Assembly: GCA_011041895.1 (NCBI GenBank)
Contig: DRAE01000059.1
Span: forward strand, 1 to 24,025
Direction: 5' to 3'
From: Candidatus Bathyarchaeota archaeon
Lineage (GTDB): Archaea; Thermoproteota; DRAE01
Length of the DNA stretch: 24,025 nt
Numbering within the stretch: the first letter of the stretch is position 1; each line of letters opens with the position of its first letter. The notes beneath the pieces were generated by a model that worked only from the letters and a program-made list of their open reading frames with translations, ran no database searches and was not told the origin of the DNA. Position numbers and translations under genes: made by a program. Positions 22,695 to 24,025 of this stretch are shown in pieces.

Positions 22695-24025
22695 TAGGAG
22701 ACCACCTTAGGCCATCTTGACAATAGCCTTGGCCCGGGAAGATCCTTGAATGGATACCCTCTACATTTATCTCTTATCTCGGATATGAGCTGCTCTACGG
22801 TCATCTCCTGAACTTTTCCAGAAGCCCTTATTCTTACTGAAAGCTTCCCACTCTCAATTTCCCTACTGCCAATCGAGACAATATATGGAATCCACATTTT
22901 CTCAGCATCTCTTATCTTTGCTCCAAGCTTCATATCTCTATCATCTATATCCACTCTAATATTATTAGCTGAAAGTTTTTCTGCCATCTCCTCACAATAC
23001 TTGAGAAACTCGCTTCTTAATGGTATTAACCTCACTTGCACCGGGGTCAACCATAGTGGGAGAGAGGGCTTCTCACCTTTTCTAGAGGCCTTTGCAGCTT
23101 TATCAAATATAGTATATATGAAGCGCTCAATGCTTCCGACTATCGCCGTATGAATTATCGTTGGATACTTTTTCGATCCATCTTTGTCCATGTAAGTGAT
23201 GTTGAATCTCTCAGCATTGCCGACATCTATTTGAAAAGTGGCTATTTCACGGGGGCGATTCAACTCGTCAATTATATGGTACTCGGCGTTTATAACCCAG
23301 TAATATACTCCCTCAGGAACAAACTTTATCAGTGATGGAGCATTGCATGTTTTATTAAGTTGAACTATGAAATCCTTGTGGTTTTCATAGAATGACCTTG
23401 TGACGTTATGTAATACGACATATCTTTCACCTAGCTTGGCTATTTCGTCGAGTATGAGCTTATGCACCTTTAAAGAATACTCCTTAGCTTGCTCAATATC
23501 TTTACAGAATATGTGGAGGTCGGGCATATGGAGTTTTCTCACTCTAAAGCATAGTAAAAGCTCACCGCTCTGCTCTAGGCGATAGCTGTCAGCTAGCTCA
23601 TACACGCCAAATGGGAGATGCCTGTAACTTATAGTCCAATCCTTTACAATGGCAAACTGCTGATGGCAAGCTGCAAATCTAAGCACGAACCTATTCTTAC
23701 CAATCTTGAACTCATACAATCTCTCACCGAACAATTCAGCATGCTTTTTAACAGCCTTATGTTCTAAGTTAAACATGTTTGTTCCACTTACAGGGAAAAT
23801 GGGTACACCAATTCTCCTAGCACATTCAAAGGCGTACATTTTACAGAGCTCGAAAATCAGATTCGCATACGGTTCAAAGCGCATATGACCTACATCTGAC
23901 ATCGGCTCCCATTTAAACCCGAACTTCTTCAAGAAATTCACTATTAAAGGCCGGCCTCCCTTAAGCTCCTCCTTCAAGGCCTCCTTTCTAACGAGTATCT
24001 CAAATGCTTTATCCTTGAACTCATA
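22694..24025 (-). CDS. thrS: Threonyl-tRNA synthetase, catalytic and anticodon domains (5' end beyond window)
   Basis: The frame runs open to the right edge (YEFKDKAFEILVRKEAL before the TTG at 23977), so the N-terminus, perhaps with the archaeal editing domain, is outside the window. The class II core is clear: 'FGFKWEPMSDVGHMRFEPYA', 'GTNMFNLEHKAVKKHAELFGERLY', the zinc cysteine in 'FAACHQQ', motif 2 'YELADSYRLEQSGEL', 'MPDLHIFCKD', and motif 3 'HTAIVGSIERFIYTIFD'. The C-terminal anticodon-binding domain begins at 'LPLWLTPVQVRLIPL'. Some archaea split catalysis and editing into two proteins; the in-frame upstream sequence does not decide between that and a full-length enzyme. The glycosyltransferase start overlaps its stop. 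Confidence 0.94.
   Translation of the reverse strand, partial: YEFKDKAFEILVRKEALKEELKGGRPLIVNFLKKFGFKWEPMSDVGHMRFEPYANLIFELCKMYAFECARRIGVPIFPVSGTNMFNLEHKAVKKHAELFGERLYEFKIGKNRFVLRFAACHQQFAIVKDWTISYRHLPFGVYELADSYRLEQSGELLLCFRVRKLHMPDLHIFCKDIEQAKEYSLKVHKLILDEIAKLGERYVVLHNVTRSFYENHKDFIVQLNKTCNAPSLIKFVPEGVYYWVINAEYHIIDELNRPREIATFQIDVGNAERFNITYMDKDGSKKYPTIIHTAIVGSIERFIYTIFDKAAKASRKGEKPSLPLWLTPVQVRLIPLRSEFLKYCEEMAEKLSANNIRVDIDDRDMKLGAKIRDAEKMWIPYIVSIGSREIESGKLSVRIRASGKVQEMTVEQLISEIRDKCRGYPFKDLPGPRLLSRWPKVVS

Noticed and set aside
1..24025. CRISPR arrays, insertion sequences or prophage genes
   Set aside because: No regularly spaced repeats, transposase motifs or terminal inverted repeats were found; the genes are mainly housekeeping.

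Overview
The window is a 24 kb piece of an archaeal chromosome. Archaeal signs are the archaeal-type S-adenosylmethionine synthetase, an archaeal GTPBP1-like GTPase, an archaeal ThiI without a rhodanese domain, a type-4 uracil-DNA glycosylase, an ADP-forming acyl-CoA synthetase alpha subunit, GGTGA-type ribosome binding sites matching the archaeal 16S 3' end, and TATA-like boxes about 26-28 bases before several start codons (leaderless transcripts). The AT-leaning composition, the very tight packing and a long surface protein with N-glycosylation sites fit an uncultured lineage of the Thermoproteota/TACK type, perhaps thermophilic. The lineage is an inference; no rRNA is present.

Layout. Bases 1-2030 look accessory: a membrane protein cut by the window edge, a winged-helix regulator, an uncharacterised acidic protein, an ECF-transporter S component behind a palindromic operator-like site, and the decayed tail of an ECF ATPase. 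Bases 2030-8000 hold a radical SAM (SPL-like) protein, an Mrp/NBP35 Fe-S carrier ATPase, a GTPBP1-like GTPase, then a rightward cluster of a 52-residue cysteine-rich protein, a single-span membrane protein and the uracil-DNA glycosylase, followed by the acyl-CoA synthetase alpha subunit. Bases 8013-8325 have no recognised gene but contain two overlapping short ORFs. From 8326 to 16757 all genes are leftward: methionyl-tRNA synthetase, a 1295-residue surface protein, ThiI, an AspRS-type synthetase and a small acidic-helix/membrane protein. A divergent promoter leads to a rightward Vps29/YfcE-type phosphoesterase. Then come a leftward Trm112-like protein, the rightward TldD-TldE pair, leftward MetK, a family 2 glycosyltransferase, and the catalytic part of threonyl-tRNA synthetase running off the right edge.

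How it fits together. Most genes are translation support (three aminoacyl-tRNA synthetases, s4U synthesis, Trm112, GTPBP1-like GTPase), SAM supply, Fe-S handling and DNA repair. No intact mobile element, CRISPR array, tRNA or rRNA was seen. The most interesting points are the S component orphaned beside a decayed ATPase and governed by an operator-like palindrome; two genes (UDG and MetRS) whose conserved N-termini lack any in-frame standard start and would be repaired by one base in a homopolymer; four genes whose longest ORF starts at a GTG lying inside the ribosome binding site; and four tail-to-tail coding overlaps.
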